Of a DNA stretch of 23,358 nucleotides, positions 11,272 to 19,478 are shown piece by piece. The translations under genes were made by a program, and so were the position numbers. Location of the stretch: the NCBI GenBank assembly GCA_036784855.1, contig JAZDSV010000113.1, forward strand, positions 1 through 23,358. Reading direction: 5' to 3'. The notes below the pieces were generated by a model that did not search any database, was not told the DNA's origin, and saw only the letters and a program-made list of their open reading frames with translations. Origin of the DNA: Aphelidium insulamus. Lineage: Eukaryota > Aphelidiomycota > Aphelidea > Aphelidiaceae. Within the stretch, counting starts at the first letter, position 1. Each line of letters starts with the position of its first letter.

Positions 11272-11840
11272 ATGCCGGAAAAAGACGACAAATACTTTGC
11301 CGAGGCGAAGACGTTGGAAGCGAAGGTGGATGCTCTCCAAGCAACCGTCATCGACCTGGAAGCAAAGAAGGACTCGGGCAAGCTGTCCCCCGCAGACGAA
11401 CGCCTTCTTGGCCGCAGCGTTCAGCAGCTGGCCGAGTTGAAGGCGAAGAAAGCAGAGTACATCCAGATTGCAAAGGAGGCCGTCAAGGCGTCTGCTCCCG
11501 GTAAGAGTATAAACAAACACTCAAGAACAATTTGCGACTCGACAGTGCAGCAGAGCAATATGGTTTCTACGCATTGTCTGTTGCAAGTGTGATTTATGCC
11601 GGGAATAGTATCTTTCGAGCACATCATCTGTTGCAAGCTGCTCGTTTCGTTGCGGAACCGCAAATTAGTCGTGAACACATGTTTTACGCCAATGCAACTC
11701 CGCAACAGGTCGAGCGTGCCGCATTTTACGCCAAGAAATTTGCCTCGCGCGGGATTGCGGCTGGATTGGGAGTGCCTTTTCTGTATGCTGCGTGGTTCGG
11801 AGCAAAGCATCGTGCAAATTTGAAGAATCGCGGGCGCTGA
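11272..11840 (+). CDS. Unrecognised 172-aa protein: coiled coil plus two hydrophobic segments
   Basis: Exons are 11272-11500 and 11551-11840, giving 172 residues. The intron (GTAAGAG...TGCAG) was placed so that the second exon joins in the frame that stays open to 11840. Residues about 8-72 are charged, Lys/Glu/Ala-rich and heptad-like, and probably form a coiled coil. Residues about 80-97 (YGFYALSVASVIYAGNSIF) and 144-160 (GIAAGLGVPFLYAAWFGAKH) are hydrophobic and could be membrane segments, with a 45-residue loop between. The C-terminus is basic (KHRANLKNRGR). I do not recognise a family. A small membrane protein of mitochondria or ER is a guess from the layout only. Codon use is somewhat more AT-rich than in the large neighbours. 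Confidence 0.6.
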
Positions 11841-12063
11841 GCAGTCAGACCATCAAGCAACTTGAAGCTACATTCGGTTCAATAAACACATGTGTCAGTA
11901 ATTATTTTCATGATCTTAAATATATTCAAAGTCTTGTTCAACATCCCAAACGTCCAAAAGAATCAGCAAGGTCTTCTTCATCGACGTCATGTTCTTCATT
12001 CAGGTTATCTACTTCCACATCGTTAGACTGAGTATTCCCGCGACTGACAATCGATGAATGATT

Positions 12064-12546
12064 CTAGGCATTGTTGACTAAGTTGTCTTCGCGGTATAGG
12101 CGGCTGTTCGATTGATTCCCGACATCAATGGATATGTTGTCATCAAGATAATGACATACTATCGGTTCATTATCGTCACACGCGCCATCACTACGCAACT
12201 TATCCAGAATCTTTGCAAACTCCGCCATCACCCAAACCATCACATCATGTGCCAAAGACTTGATCGTAACAATGATTTTGGCTCTTTTGATACGACGAGT
12301 TTGCTTGTTGAGGCTCATAGCTTCCCGCACATCGTCCAGAAACCGCTTCAAATCCTCTGCCATCAAATCCCCTTGTGCAAGCTGAACGTGCGAGACTCGA
12401 CTTATCTCCAGGAGAATGTCGGCCATGTAGTTGGAATTCTGCAGTTTCTTGTAGGTGCAGTTGATCCCCAGCTGAGTGCACACGTTGACAATCTCAGCCC
12501 ACAGTGAACTCATATCAGTTTGCGTGTCCCATTTTCTCTTCGACAT
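12064..12546 (-). CDS. Unrecognised 160-aa, probably all-helical protein
   Basis: This is a single open frame from ATG at 12546 to TAG at 12064. It is rich in charged and aliphatic residues with a helical look throughout (MADILLEISRVSHVQLAQGD, then RFLDDVREAMSLNKQ). A strongly basic patch QTRRIKRAK lies near residue 83 and the end is acidic and Asn-rich (CDDNEP, YLDDNISIDVGN). No membrane segment, signal peptide or catalytic motif is visible. It is convergent with the coiled-coil gene at 11272-11840 and divergent from the FkbM gene. Function is unknown and a real gene is likely but not certain. Confidence 0.5.
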   Translation of the reverse strand: MSKRKWDTQTDMSSLWAEIVNVCTQLGINCTYKKLQNSNYMADILLEISRVSHVQLAQGDLMAEDLKRFLDDVREAMSLNKQTRRIKRAKIIVTIKSLAHDVMVWVMAEFAKILDKLRSDGACDDNEPIVCHYLDDNISIDVGNQSNSRLYREDNLVNNA

Positions 12547-13035
12547 GTTGGATTATTATTTTAGAATGAAACGATAGGGTTATCATCGATTCTTGATGCG
12601 CGTGGAATTCAGATAATTAATGCAATTTTCTGGAGCGTTTGATAGCTCGCCTATTTGGCTCAATGCCTTCACGCTCACGTATCCGCTTATCAGCGCGGTA
12701 TATATCAAGTTGCTTCTGTCATGAACTATACACGATTTGTTGAGTGGTCAGGTAGGAGTATCTGTTGATATATATATAAATTCCAATTGCCCGTTAGTGT
12801 GTTGTGTGATTAACAAGCTTTGCGTGAACAGTGCATTTGCCATACTTGAACGTATTGAAGCTTAATCAAGCGTGTTGCCGTGCCAAATGACGTGCCAAAA
12901 CCATCATTTAAGAAGCAGCCAATCACATGCGGCCATCGTTGACACTTGTGTGCCAAAGCAACCATTTCACAGACAGACAGAAATATCATTGTCACACGGC
13001 GCACCGTACAGCATTTATAGATACACAGACATTCT
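12547..13035. promoter_or_regulatory. Divergent intergenic region with CCAAT box and repeated GTGCCAAA
   Basis: This 489-bp stretch separates the start codons of the 160-aa gene (-) and the FkbM gene (+). It contains a CCAAT box at 12919-12923, about 115 bp before the FkbM ATG. GTGCCAAA occurs three times (12880-12887, 12892-12899, 12950-12957), and AT runs near 12697 and 12768 could act as TATA-like elements. No coding frame is convincing. Confidence 0.4.
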
Positions 13036-14239
13036 ATGGCCATGAAGCGGACATTGTTCCTGAGTGCTATTGGCGCGCTCACTATGGCCTCAATGCTGGT
13101 CATTATCCAGGCGTGTTATTCGATGTTCATCACTATTTAATCCATCTAACCTTGCGTGTGTGTGCGTGCAGAGACAGCAGCGAGAGCGGGACTTTTTATC
13201 CGCACAGCTGCATGCCCTAACCGAGGCCGAGCTGGACGAGAGCAGCACGTGGAAATGGTTTGACGAGAATCGCGTGGAGCGACAGAAACTGCTGGCATCG
13301 CTGGGCATACGCCCCGAACACTTGACGGCGATGGAGATGGGCCAGATGGTACTGCAGCCAAAAGTGGACAAGGCCGTGCCGGCACACTTGCATCGCTACC
13401 TCAAGGCACAAGCGGGCCAAGATCGGTACATGTACGAAACCTATTTTCACGACATGACCGAGCCGGGAGTGTTTGTGGAAATCGGCAAGTCTCAGTGTAT
13501 ATCGTACACAAATATATATTATTAATTTAAGATGCAGGCGCCGGGAATGGACGGGATGACAGCAATACATACTTTTACGAGATCGCACTCAACTGGCGGG
13601 GTCTGGTGGTGGAGCCGCTGCAGTCAGAGTACAGCAAGCTGGTCAAGAACAGACCCAACTCACTCTCAGTACACACTGCCGCGTGCCCTGCAGACATGGA
13701 CGGCACCCGGCAGGACTTTATCGTGTCCAAGATCCGCGGCTGGAGCAGTCTGGCGGCCACATATCCCGGTGACAGACTGAAGCACGCGCAGCCGGGCAAC
13801 TTCTCGGTGACGTGCGTGTCGCTGGATCGCATGTTGGCCACCGCTGGCTTCTTCCACGTGAACTATCTCACGGTGGACACGCACGGCTCTGAGCTGAGTC
13901 TGATATCGGCGCTGGACACCAGCCGTTTCATTGTCGACTTTATCCAGATAGGTGTGTTCATTCCGTCGGCGCACGTGGTCGACTCGCGCAAAGATGTCAT
14001 CAAGATGGTATGATATAGTCTCGGTGTTCCATGCTGAACTGCAGAATGTATTGTCTAACATATATGTGCCGCAGATGAACAACAAGGGGTACAAGTTGGT
14101 GCGCGACTGGAAAGTCAGTCACGACACGTCGGACCTGATATTCAAGCGCACTGCACGGGCAGACCTCCTAAAGTACACCGCGGCCCTGAACCGCAGCAAC
14201 TTTCATCGCGCCATAATCGCCAATACGACCACTTTCTAA
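13036..14239 (+). CDS. FkbM-family methyltransferase with N-terminal membrane anchor, four exons
   Basis: FkbM proteins are SAM-dependent methyltransferases, often acting on sugars or other small hydroxylated substrates. Exons are 13036-13110, 13172-13484, 13538-14007 and 14075-14239, giving 340 residues. Exon 1 encodes a short basic start and a hydrophobic helix (residues about 6-24, LFLSAIGALTMASMLVIIQ), consistent with a type II anchor in the secretory pathway. The methyltransferase core begins QDRYMYETYFHDMTEPGVFV, continues EIGAGNGRDDSNTYFYEIAL and then NWRGLVVEP, which is the SAM-binding motif I and following acidic loop of FkbM. SLDRML, then VNYLTVDTHGSELSLISALD, matches the second half of the domain. 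Introns 1 and 2 both have GC donors (GCGTGT, GCAAGT); only these splices restore the conserved frame. Met at 13042 is an alternative start. The substrate is unknown. Confidence 0.85.
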
Positions 14240-14300
14240 ATGTGTTGTTGGAATACATACAATACATAGAATTCACCTTTGTGTGCATTGCGTGTGTGTG

Positions 14301-15713
14301 ATGGACGTCAATGCCGGTGCGCTGCAGCAGAGGTGCGGATACAGTGCCTACTACGATGTGGTTGGCAATGTGTCTAACTGCTACTATGTAGAGAGCCGTC
14401 AAGTGACCGCAGCAGCAACATTGAGAACCACGGCGACGACGAGGTGGCCATAGCGGCGCTTACTGCTGGCGGCAACATCGGCACGGTATCTCATGATACA
14501 TTCACGGGAAAGCGGCGCCGGTCGCCTACTTCAACTACTACCGCCTCATCTAAATCTGGGCCGCTGCAGCCCACCCGCCTGAAACTAGACCCGCAGCAAG
14601 CGGCCTCTAATATAGCTGATGTCGCGGTACTACGTCTGCTGTGCGTAGAAATGCTGGGTACGTCGTGGCGGCCACGGCTGGCATCCGAGTTTGACAAGGC
14701 ATACTTTGCCGAGGTACTGCACTGCTTTAGATGCGTATCGAGGCACATTCATCTTAGTGATGGCCAGCTGGAACAGTTTCTGCAACGGGCATACGCCGCT
14801 GGCAAGACTATCTTTCCCGAAAGTAGGCGAATAGTAGTGCATGCACTGCCAATTTGAGTCCAACTGTCCTTGCAGCATCGCTCATATTCAACTGGTCACA
14901 TCTCTGTCCGTTTGATGATGTGCGCGTGGTTATTCTTGGACAAGGTGTGTGTTTGATGTACATTTATGGCTGTTACAACTGACCTTGTGCTTACAATCGT
15001 GGTGCAGATCCTTACCATGACGTTGGTACGTGCACAGTTACATAGCCTCACAGAGTAGTGACAACTATATGGATTAGGTCAGGCACATGGTCTGTGTTTT
15101 AGGCAAGTTGGTTTCTCGCTACCCTTATTGCTTTAACAGTGACGATAAGTGTTCGGAGTGGTATCGCCGTGCCGCCGTCCCTGCGCAACATATTCAAGGA
15201 GCTCGCCACCGATATTGAGGGATTTCCTGCAATTCCACCCGCCGCCAAGCTGCGTGGAGACTTGTCAGCATGGGCGCGTCAGGGTGCGATACGTTTGTTT
15301 ATCAATGTTTAATCATGTTTAATGTCATGAAGGCGTTCTCTTGCTCAATGCCACTCTGACCGTGGAAGCACATCGCGCCAACTCGCACGCCGGTCGTGGC
15401 TGGGAAAAGTTCACTGACGCCGTGGTAAGAATTGTCGCTACGACGCACTCCAATGTCGTGTTCATCCTGTGGGGCCAAGGCGCAGCCAAGAAGGCGGCTG
15501 GAGTTGACAAGGTGCTTATCGTGCCATGTACCGTTGTCTGCGTATATTGATTCAACACAGTCACGGCACTTGGTGATAAAGTCGGCGCATCCATCTCCAC
15601 TTAGTGCGTACCGCGGCTTCTTTGGCAGCAGACCGTTTTCACGTGCCAATTCGTATCTGGAGGCAAACGGCAAGCACGCCATAGACTGGGGCGCGGTAGT
15701 GACAGAGCGATAA
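14301..15713 (+). CDS. UNG: Uracil-DNA glycosylase, family 1, eight exons
   Basis: UNG removes uracil from DNA as the first step of base excision repair in nucleus and mitochondria. Exons are 14301-14332, 14392-14822, 14876-14944, 15008-15025, 15078-15102, 15150-15283, 15333-15511 and 15561-15713, giving 346 residues. The N-terminal 90 residues are variable, with a basic GKRRRSP patch. The catalytic water-activating loop GQDPYH (about 176-181) is assembled from three exons, one of only 18 bp. Then come [50 protein letters not shown] and the DNA-intercalation loop [13 protein letters not shown] with the catalytic His near 306. All key residues are present. Intron 5 has a GC donor (GCAAGT) and an AAG acceptor; intron 6 also ends AAG. 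The alternative splices break the conserved frame. The stop lies 11 bp from the convergent vasohibin stop. Confidence 0.95.
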
Positions 15714-15724
15714 AGCTGCTGTAG

Positions 15725-16087
15725 TCATTGGCGGATTTGATTGCATTTCTTGCCCAGCCATTTTGCTGTCCATGCCGTCAATTGTGTCTGCCAGTCACCG
15801 GACCCAATATCGACCGACAGCTGCCGCCACTCTATGCGCTCATGGAAACCTGGTAGGTGCGGCATCAATCCTGTCAAGTGCACCTTGAGCAGTCGGTGAC
15901 CGCACTCCATATAAGAGTTGTAATATTCTTCGATCAGAGCCGGCAGTGACTACAGAGTCATCATGTATATAGGTTTATACACGAACCGTACCGTGAAATG
16001 CCCAGCTTTTCCCGCCAAGCACGCGCGCCTGCTCAGCCCAACCGTGACAAACGAGCCATTCCCATGCAATACTAGCGGTGTTCGAGT

Positions 16088-16125
<38 letters not shown>

Positions 16126-16693
16126 TCTACACACGAGACACACGAGAACGCATACCCAGGACAATGTGACGATGAAGTGATGTGACGTCCATATTGGTAT
16201 CGCTGCTGGTTGACAGGAAACTCAGGCCAAAACGGTCGATGGCGAGACACGGGTCAGTCAAGTACGCGGCAAGGATAACCGCCTCCAAACACCGTATCGG
16301 CAGTGCACACTGTGTCATACGCGTGGCCGTTGCGAACAATGAGCGCACGGATGCTGACTTGTCAATGGGAAACAGTTGCGGGATGGCTGTATGATTGTAG
16401 CCAAGCTGGTCCAAGTACGTCTGGCACCGTGACTGAACTGCTTGTAGATCCATACGCGGCGTGAGTAGTGGTTGTCGCGGCAATGTTATTGCGCGCTTCA
16501 TGTCGTGGTTATTGGATGGCGATATCGGCGCATGAGACACAGCCGGCAGTCCAGACATCAGCGCCACTTCCAGCGACTCCAACGCCGCGGCATCATGCAA
16601 CTTTACCGTAGCGGAAGTATTTGCCGACAGCACTGCACGCGCGCTGTCAATAATCCGTGTCAGTCTCTCGTCGTCCAGCGGAGAGGTAATCAT
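15725..16693 (-). CDS. VASH: Vasohibin (tubulin tyrosine carboxypeptidase), three exons
   Basis: Vasohibins remove the C-terminal Tyr of alpha-tubulin as transglutaminase-like cysteine proteases, usually with the small partner SVBP. Exons are 16693-16156, 16071-15992 and 15949-15725, giving 280 residues. The N-terminal 80 residues are variable. The core begins YLDQLGYNHT, followed by ALPIRCLEAVILAAYLT with the catalytic Cys at about 135. HRHIVL places the catalytic His at about 176. VTVGLSRR places the Ser at about 193, the same 17-residue His-Ser distance as in human VASH1 (His204, Ser221). The tail ALIEEYYNSYMECGHRLLKV and RIEWRQLSVDIG matches the vasohibin C-terminal core. Relative to human VASH1 there are about six extra residues between Cys and His. 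Intron 1 contains an AT microsatellite and intron 2 is only 42 bp. No SVBP gene is visible in the window. Confidence 0.9.
16090..16124. repeat. (AT)17 microsatellite in a vasohibin intron
   Basis: A pure AT run of about 35 bp lies within intron 1 (16072-16155) of the vasohibin gene. Its length is likely variable, and it makes this intron the longest one seen here. Confidence 0.9.
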
Positions 16694-16900
16694 TGATGTG
16701 TATCTGTACAGTTTGTATTACAGCGTGTGGCTGCTATATATAGACCGTGTCGAAGAGCTGCATTGTCAAGTGGAGTTGGCCACGTGCTGGCAACTACAAT
16801 TAAATATCTGTATTTAATACATTAAATACATTATCGTGTATACTATAAGTACATATGCGTAGTATTTACAGCCATCTGCGCATATGAATGTAGTACGCAC
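16694..16900 (-). promoter_or_regulatory. Vasohibin 5' flank with TATA-like element
   Basis: This AT-rich stretch lies upstream of the vasohibin start codon. CTATATATAG around 16734-16743 is a TATA-like element about 40-50 bp upstream of the ATG. Short repeats of TTTAATACATTAAATACATT type occur near 16810-16835. It is the last sequence that looks eukaryotic before the bacterial part begins. Confidence 0.4.
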
Positions 16901-16903
16901 TAA

Positions 16904-17773
16904 AGAGACACAAGGCAGACAGGTTTGGTCTACAGCCAATTCTACTGGCATCGACGGTCCCCGTTGACTTTGTCCGAAATTGCGGGTCTGATCTCCGCGG
17001 TCATTGAAAGCCTGGAAGCTGCCGAAGGCACTATCAGTCAGCTTCGCCAGCTCGACCTCATTGACCCCGGTGAGAATCGACAGGCGTTTGCCGACCGCCG
17101 CGCTGCCTTACTTAACCAGCGAGAGATCTTTAGTGATTTAATCGCTGACGGATTGCTGAATGATCTCGCGGACGCGATTACGGCATTGCGGGATTATCTT
17201 CCGGCCGAGCTATATCAGGCGAAGCTGAGGAAGATTGCGCGCCTGTTTAGCAAGCCAGACGCACGTCAGGCTGAGTTAGAGCTGGCAAAGGACTTGATGC
17301 CGCACATGCGCATCAAGGATTCTGAACGACTTCAATCCAGTTCCTCCAAAGGCCTTCCAAACATTCCTGTCAACCATTGGCTCTACGAGTATGTGGCTAC
17401 ATTGCCCAGCGTAGGTAGATTTGGTGGTTTTGTTTCGCGGCCACTAGACTCCACAGAGTTCATTGAGCGAATGAATGTAAGTGCCTCTGAACTGAGTATT
17501 CGCCTCGCAGCAGGCGAGGCGTCTCGTTCCGATCTACTTCAAGTGGGACGAGTCTATCGTGCAGCGCTTGTATTGCAACGAATCGACCCGCAGTCGCCGG
17601 CAGCGACCTGGAAGAGATTGCTTTACCGCGTTGTCGTTCTCGACTCCCAGGGTCAGGCACCGCAGTTTTCTGATGTGCCGAAGGGACACTGGGCCGAGGC
17701 GGCCGTGTTGGAGATGCGGCGGCAAGGGGTGTTTGTCGGCGGTTCGGCGGGTAGATTCGACGGCGGTAAGTAA
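16904..17773 (+). CDS. S-layer homology domain protein, 5'-truncated at the chimeric join (bacterial)
   Basis: The frame opens after a TAA at 16901 and has no convincing start, so the N-terminus is missing. It begins TGLVYSQFYWHRRSPLTLSE, the second half of an S-layer-homology (SLH) repeat. A helical segment of about 90 residues with Glu/Arg/Ala-rich character follows. A weak second SLH-like stretch (LPNIPVNHWLYEYVATLPSV) lies near the middle. A clear SLH repeat, FSDVPKGHWAEAAVLEMRRQ followed by GVFVGGSAGRFDGG, ends the protein. SLH repeats bind secondary cell-wall polymers or outer-membrane-linked peptidoglycan and anchor surface proteins; they are abundant in Armatimonadota, Deinococcus-Thermus and Firmicutes. 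There are no introns, and codon use differs from the eukaryotic genes to the left. Confidence 0.75.
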   Translation, partial: RDTRQTGLVYSQFYWHRRSPLTLSEIAGLISAVIESLEAAEGTISQLRQLDLIDPGENRQAFADRRAALLNQREIFSDLIADGLLNDLADAITALRDYLPAELYQAKLRKIARLFSKPDARQAELELAKDLMPHMRIKDSERLQSSSSKGLPNIPVNHWLYEYVATLPSVGRFGGFVSRPLDSTEFIERMNVSASELSIRLAAGEASRSDLLQVGRVYRAALVLQRIDPQSPAATWKRLLYRVVVLDSQGQAPQFSDVPKGHWAEAAVLEMRRQGVFVGGSAGRFDGGK

Positions 17774-17781
17774 GCTTAATT

Positions 17782-17890
17782 GTAGGCGGCAGATGGTCGT
17801 CCCGCCGCTTCCGGCCACCAATCAACGATTATGTTACCGCGCACGGGCGGTTGCATGGGCTGTGCGCCGGGACGACCATCCGGCGCCTAC
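17782..17890. repeat. 26-bp imperfect inverted repeat
   Basis: Arms at 17782-17807 and 17865-17890 match in inverted orientation at 23 of 26 positions, with a 57-bp GC-rich loop. The arms contain the shared core GATGGTCGTCCC. It lies just after the SLH gene and could be a large hairpin or a small mobile repeat of REP or MITE type. Confidence 0.6.
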
Positions 17891-17927
17891 CGGTTTCCCT
17901 CGTCTCGCGCACGGCTCTCACCGGAGG

Positions 17928-17969
17928 CACGGGCTGGAAGCCCGTGAAAAACCATGGCCTGGAGGGCCA
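17928..17969. repeat. Two adjacent short hairpins
   Basis: CACGGGCT-GGA-AGCCCGTG (17928-17946) is a perfect 8-bp stem with a 3-base loop. TGGCC-TGGAG-GGCCA (17955-17969) follows after eight bases. No T-run follows either stem in the direction of the neighbouring genes, so a simple rho-independent terminator is not supported. A dispersed palindromic repeat unit fits better. Confidence 0.5.
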
Positions 17970-17977
17970 ATGCCACG

Positions 17978-18478
17978 CTAGATAGCTAACTCCAGGAAGT
18001 CGGCGTAGCGCTGAATCTCATTTTCAATCGCCTCAGCCTCCGAGCTGCTCACGCGTACGAGCAAATTCAAGTCAACTTTGACCTTCCCCTTTGCGAGCGT
18101 GCGTTTCCACCCGCCGATCACTTTTCCGTCAAGCGTCACGAGGTGGCCCATGAAGGCGGGGTTGGTGGACTCGACCGATTTCATCAACTCGCCATCCATG
18201 CTCGGTCCGTAATCCTGGTAGGCGATCAGATGCTCATCGTAGTTGGGCAAGAGACGCACGAACGGGGACGGCACTGGCCATGTTGGCTGGCTCGCGTCGA
18301 ACCAATACGTCTTGCCGCCGACCTCCTCCGAAGCAAGGCCCGGATTGAGAGCGAGAGCCGCCTTGGCGTCCGACACCGTGAGGCCGGACCACCACGCGAA
18401 ATCCTTCGGGGTTGCTGGCCCCTGGCTGGTGAAGTAGCGGCGGGCGAGTTCGGCGAGCGCCGCTTCGCGATCCAGGAT
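17978..18478 (-). CDS. Winged-helix DNA-binding domain protein, C-terminal fragment (bacterial)
   Basis: The stop is at 17978-17980. Going back from it, the frame reads REAALAELARRYFTSQGPAT, then PKDFAWWSGLTVSDAKAAL, and later LLPNYDEHLIAYQDYG and NPAFMGHLVTLDGKVIGGWK. This is the C-terminal half of the winged-helix DNA-binding family (HTH_42 type, often about 380 aa, related to the YcaQ/AlkX DNA glycosylase-like proteins). Homology stops at about 18,475, right at a 17-bp palindrome, where the opposite strand begins to code for an unrelated protein. The frame stays open a little further but has no start codon. About 200 N-terminal residues are therefore missing because of a join. Confidence 0.75.
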   Translation of the reverse strand: MLDREAALAELARRYFTSQGPATPKDFAWWSGLTVSDAKAALALNPGLASEEVGGKTYWFDASQPTWPVPSPFVRLLPNYDEHLIAYQDYGPSMDGELMKSVESTNPAFMGHLVTLDGKVIGGWKRTLAKGKVKVDLNLLVRVSSSEAEAIENEIQRYADFLELAI

Positions 18479-19474
18479 CGCGACTATCTGAAGGCATACT
18501 TCCGCGACCTGCGTTTCGCCTGCGAGTTGATCACGAAATACGGTCAGGGTGACCCCGTCGGCATGGTCCTGGAGCCTGATCTGTTGGGCTACATGATGCA
18601 GAACTCAGGCGCTCGGCCGGGCCAGATCGCTGCGCAAACTGCTGCCGTCTACGACCAAGGCGTTCTCTCGCGAACGACCGATCCGAAGTTTCCGAACACG
18701 CTGATCGGGCTCGTCAAAGCGATCAACTTCACGATCTCGAAGTACGCGCCCGCAGCCAAGTTCGGTTGGCAGTTCAACCTCTGGGCTTCGCCCGGCATCC
18801 ATGTCTCGATTCCCTCAACGGGCTTGATGCACGTCACGGACACGATGGGCATTGGACCGGGACGCAATGCGATCAAGGCAGAGGCGTCGGAGATTGCGAA
18901 GTATTACAAAGAGGCGGGCATCCTCACCAATGGAGCGTCGTTCGTCTCCATCGACAAGTACGGGCTCGATGCAGGCTTTGAGAACGGTGCCGCCGCCAAT
19001 CCCGCCAACTCGACCTGGTTCTGGAATGGCGACCACTGGAACAACTATCTCGCCTTCGTGAAGACTCTTCACGAGCGCACCGGGTTGCCGGTGGTGCTGT
19101 GGCAATTGCCGGTCGGGCACATCAATTCTTCGACCGCGATCAGCCCTTACACAGGCCTGCGCTTTGCGGACCTGAACAACACGAATCGACACTACGAAGA
19201 CTCGGCACCGACGTTCTTCTTGGGCGATTCCTTCGAGACGACAGGCGTTCGTTTCACGCACTTTGCCAAGAACCAGGGCAACGACCCTCTCATCTCGAAG
19301 TCAGGCAACCTCATCACCTGGAAGCCGCACGTCGCCTCTGCGCTAAGCTGCGGTGTCTCGACGATCCTGTTCGGCGCGGGCGTTGGAGATAGCACGGACG
19401 GCATCGGCGGCCTGCCGACTGATGCCTTCTGGTGGATTCATCGAGTTCAGGAGTATCTGAAGCTTCGGCTCTAA
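18476..19474 (+). CDS. TIM-barrel glycoside-hydrolase-like protein, 5'-truncated (bacterial)
   Basis: The coding part begins about DYLKAYFRDLRFACELITKY, straight after the palindrome. It continues VGMVLEPDLLGYMM, a glutamate-containing strand end typical of clan A-like glycosidase barrels. Then come FGWQFNLWASPGIHVS, WFWNGDHWNNYLAFVKTLHE, GLPVVLWQLPVGHINSS and STILFGAGVGD, and the frame ends LKLRL. These alternate like barrel strands and helices and suggest a secreted carbohydrate-active enzyme, but I cannot assign a family or substrate. The frame runs open upstream to 18143, but that part is antisense to the winged-helix gene and is not believable protein. The start and signal peptide are therefore missing. 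The gene converges on the methyltransferase, 4 bp apart. Confidence 0.65.
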   Translation, partial: DRDYLKAYFRDLRFACELITKYGQGDPVGMVLEPDLLGYMMQNSGARPGQIAAQTAAVYDQGVLSRTTDPKFPNTLIGLVKAINFTISKYAPAAKFGWQFNLWASPGIHVSIPSTGLMHVTDTMGIGPGRNAIKAEASEIAKYYKEAGILTNGASFVSIDKYGLDAGFENGAAANPANSTWFWNGDHWNNYLAFVKTLHERTGLPVVLWQLPVGHINSSTAISPYTGLRFADLNNTNRHYEDSAPTFFLGDSFETTGVRFTHFAKNQGNDPLISKSGNLITWKPHVASALSCGVSTILFGAGVGDSTDGIGGLPTDAFWWIHRVQEYLKLRL

Positions 19475-19478
19475 ACCG

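Noticed and set aside
18143-18475. The first 111 codons of the + frame that runs into the glycosidase-like protein
   Set aside because: The opposite strand here encodes recognisable winged-helix protein sequence. The + frame is its antisense shadow.
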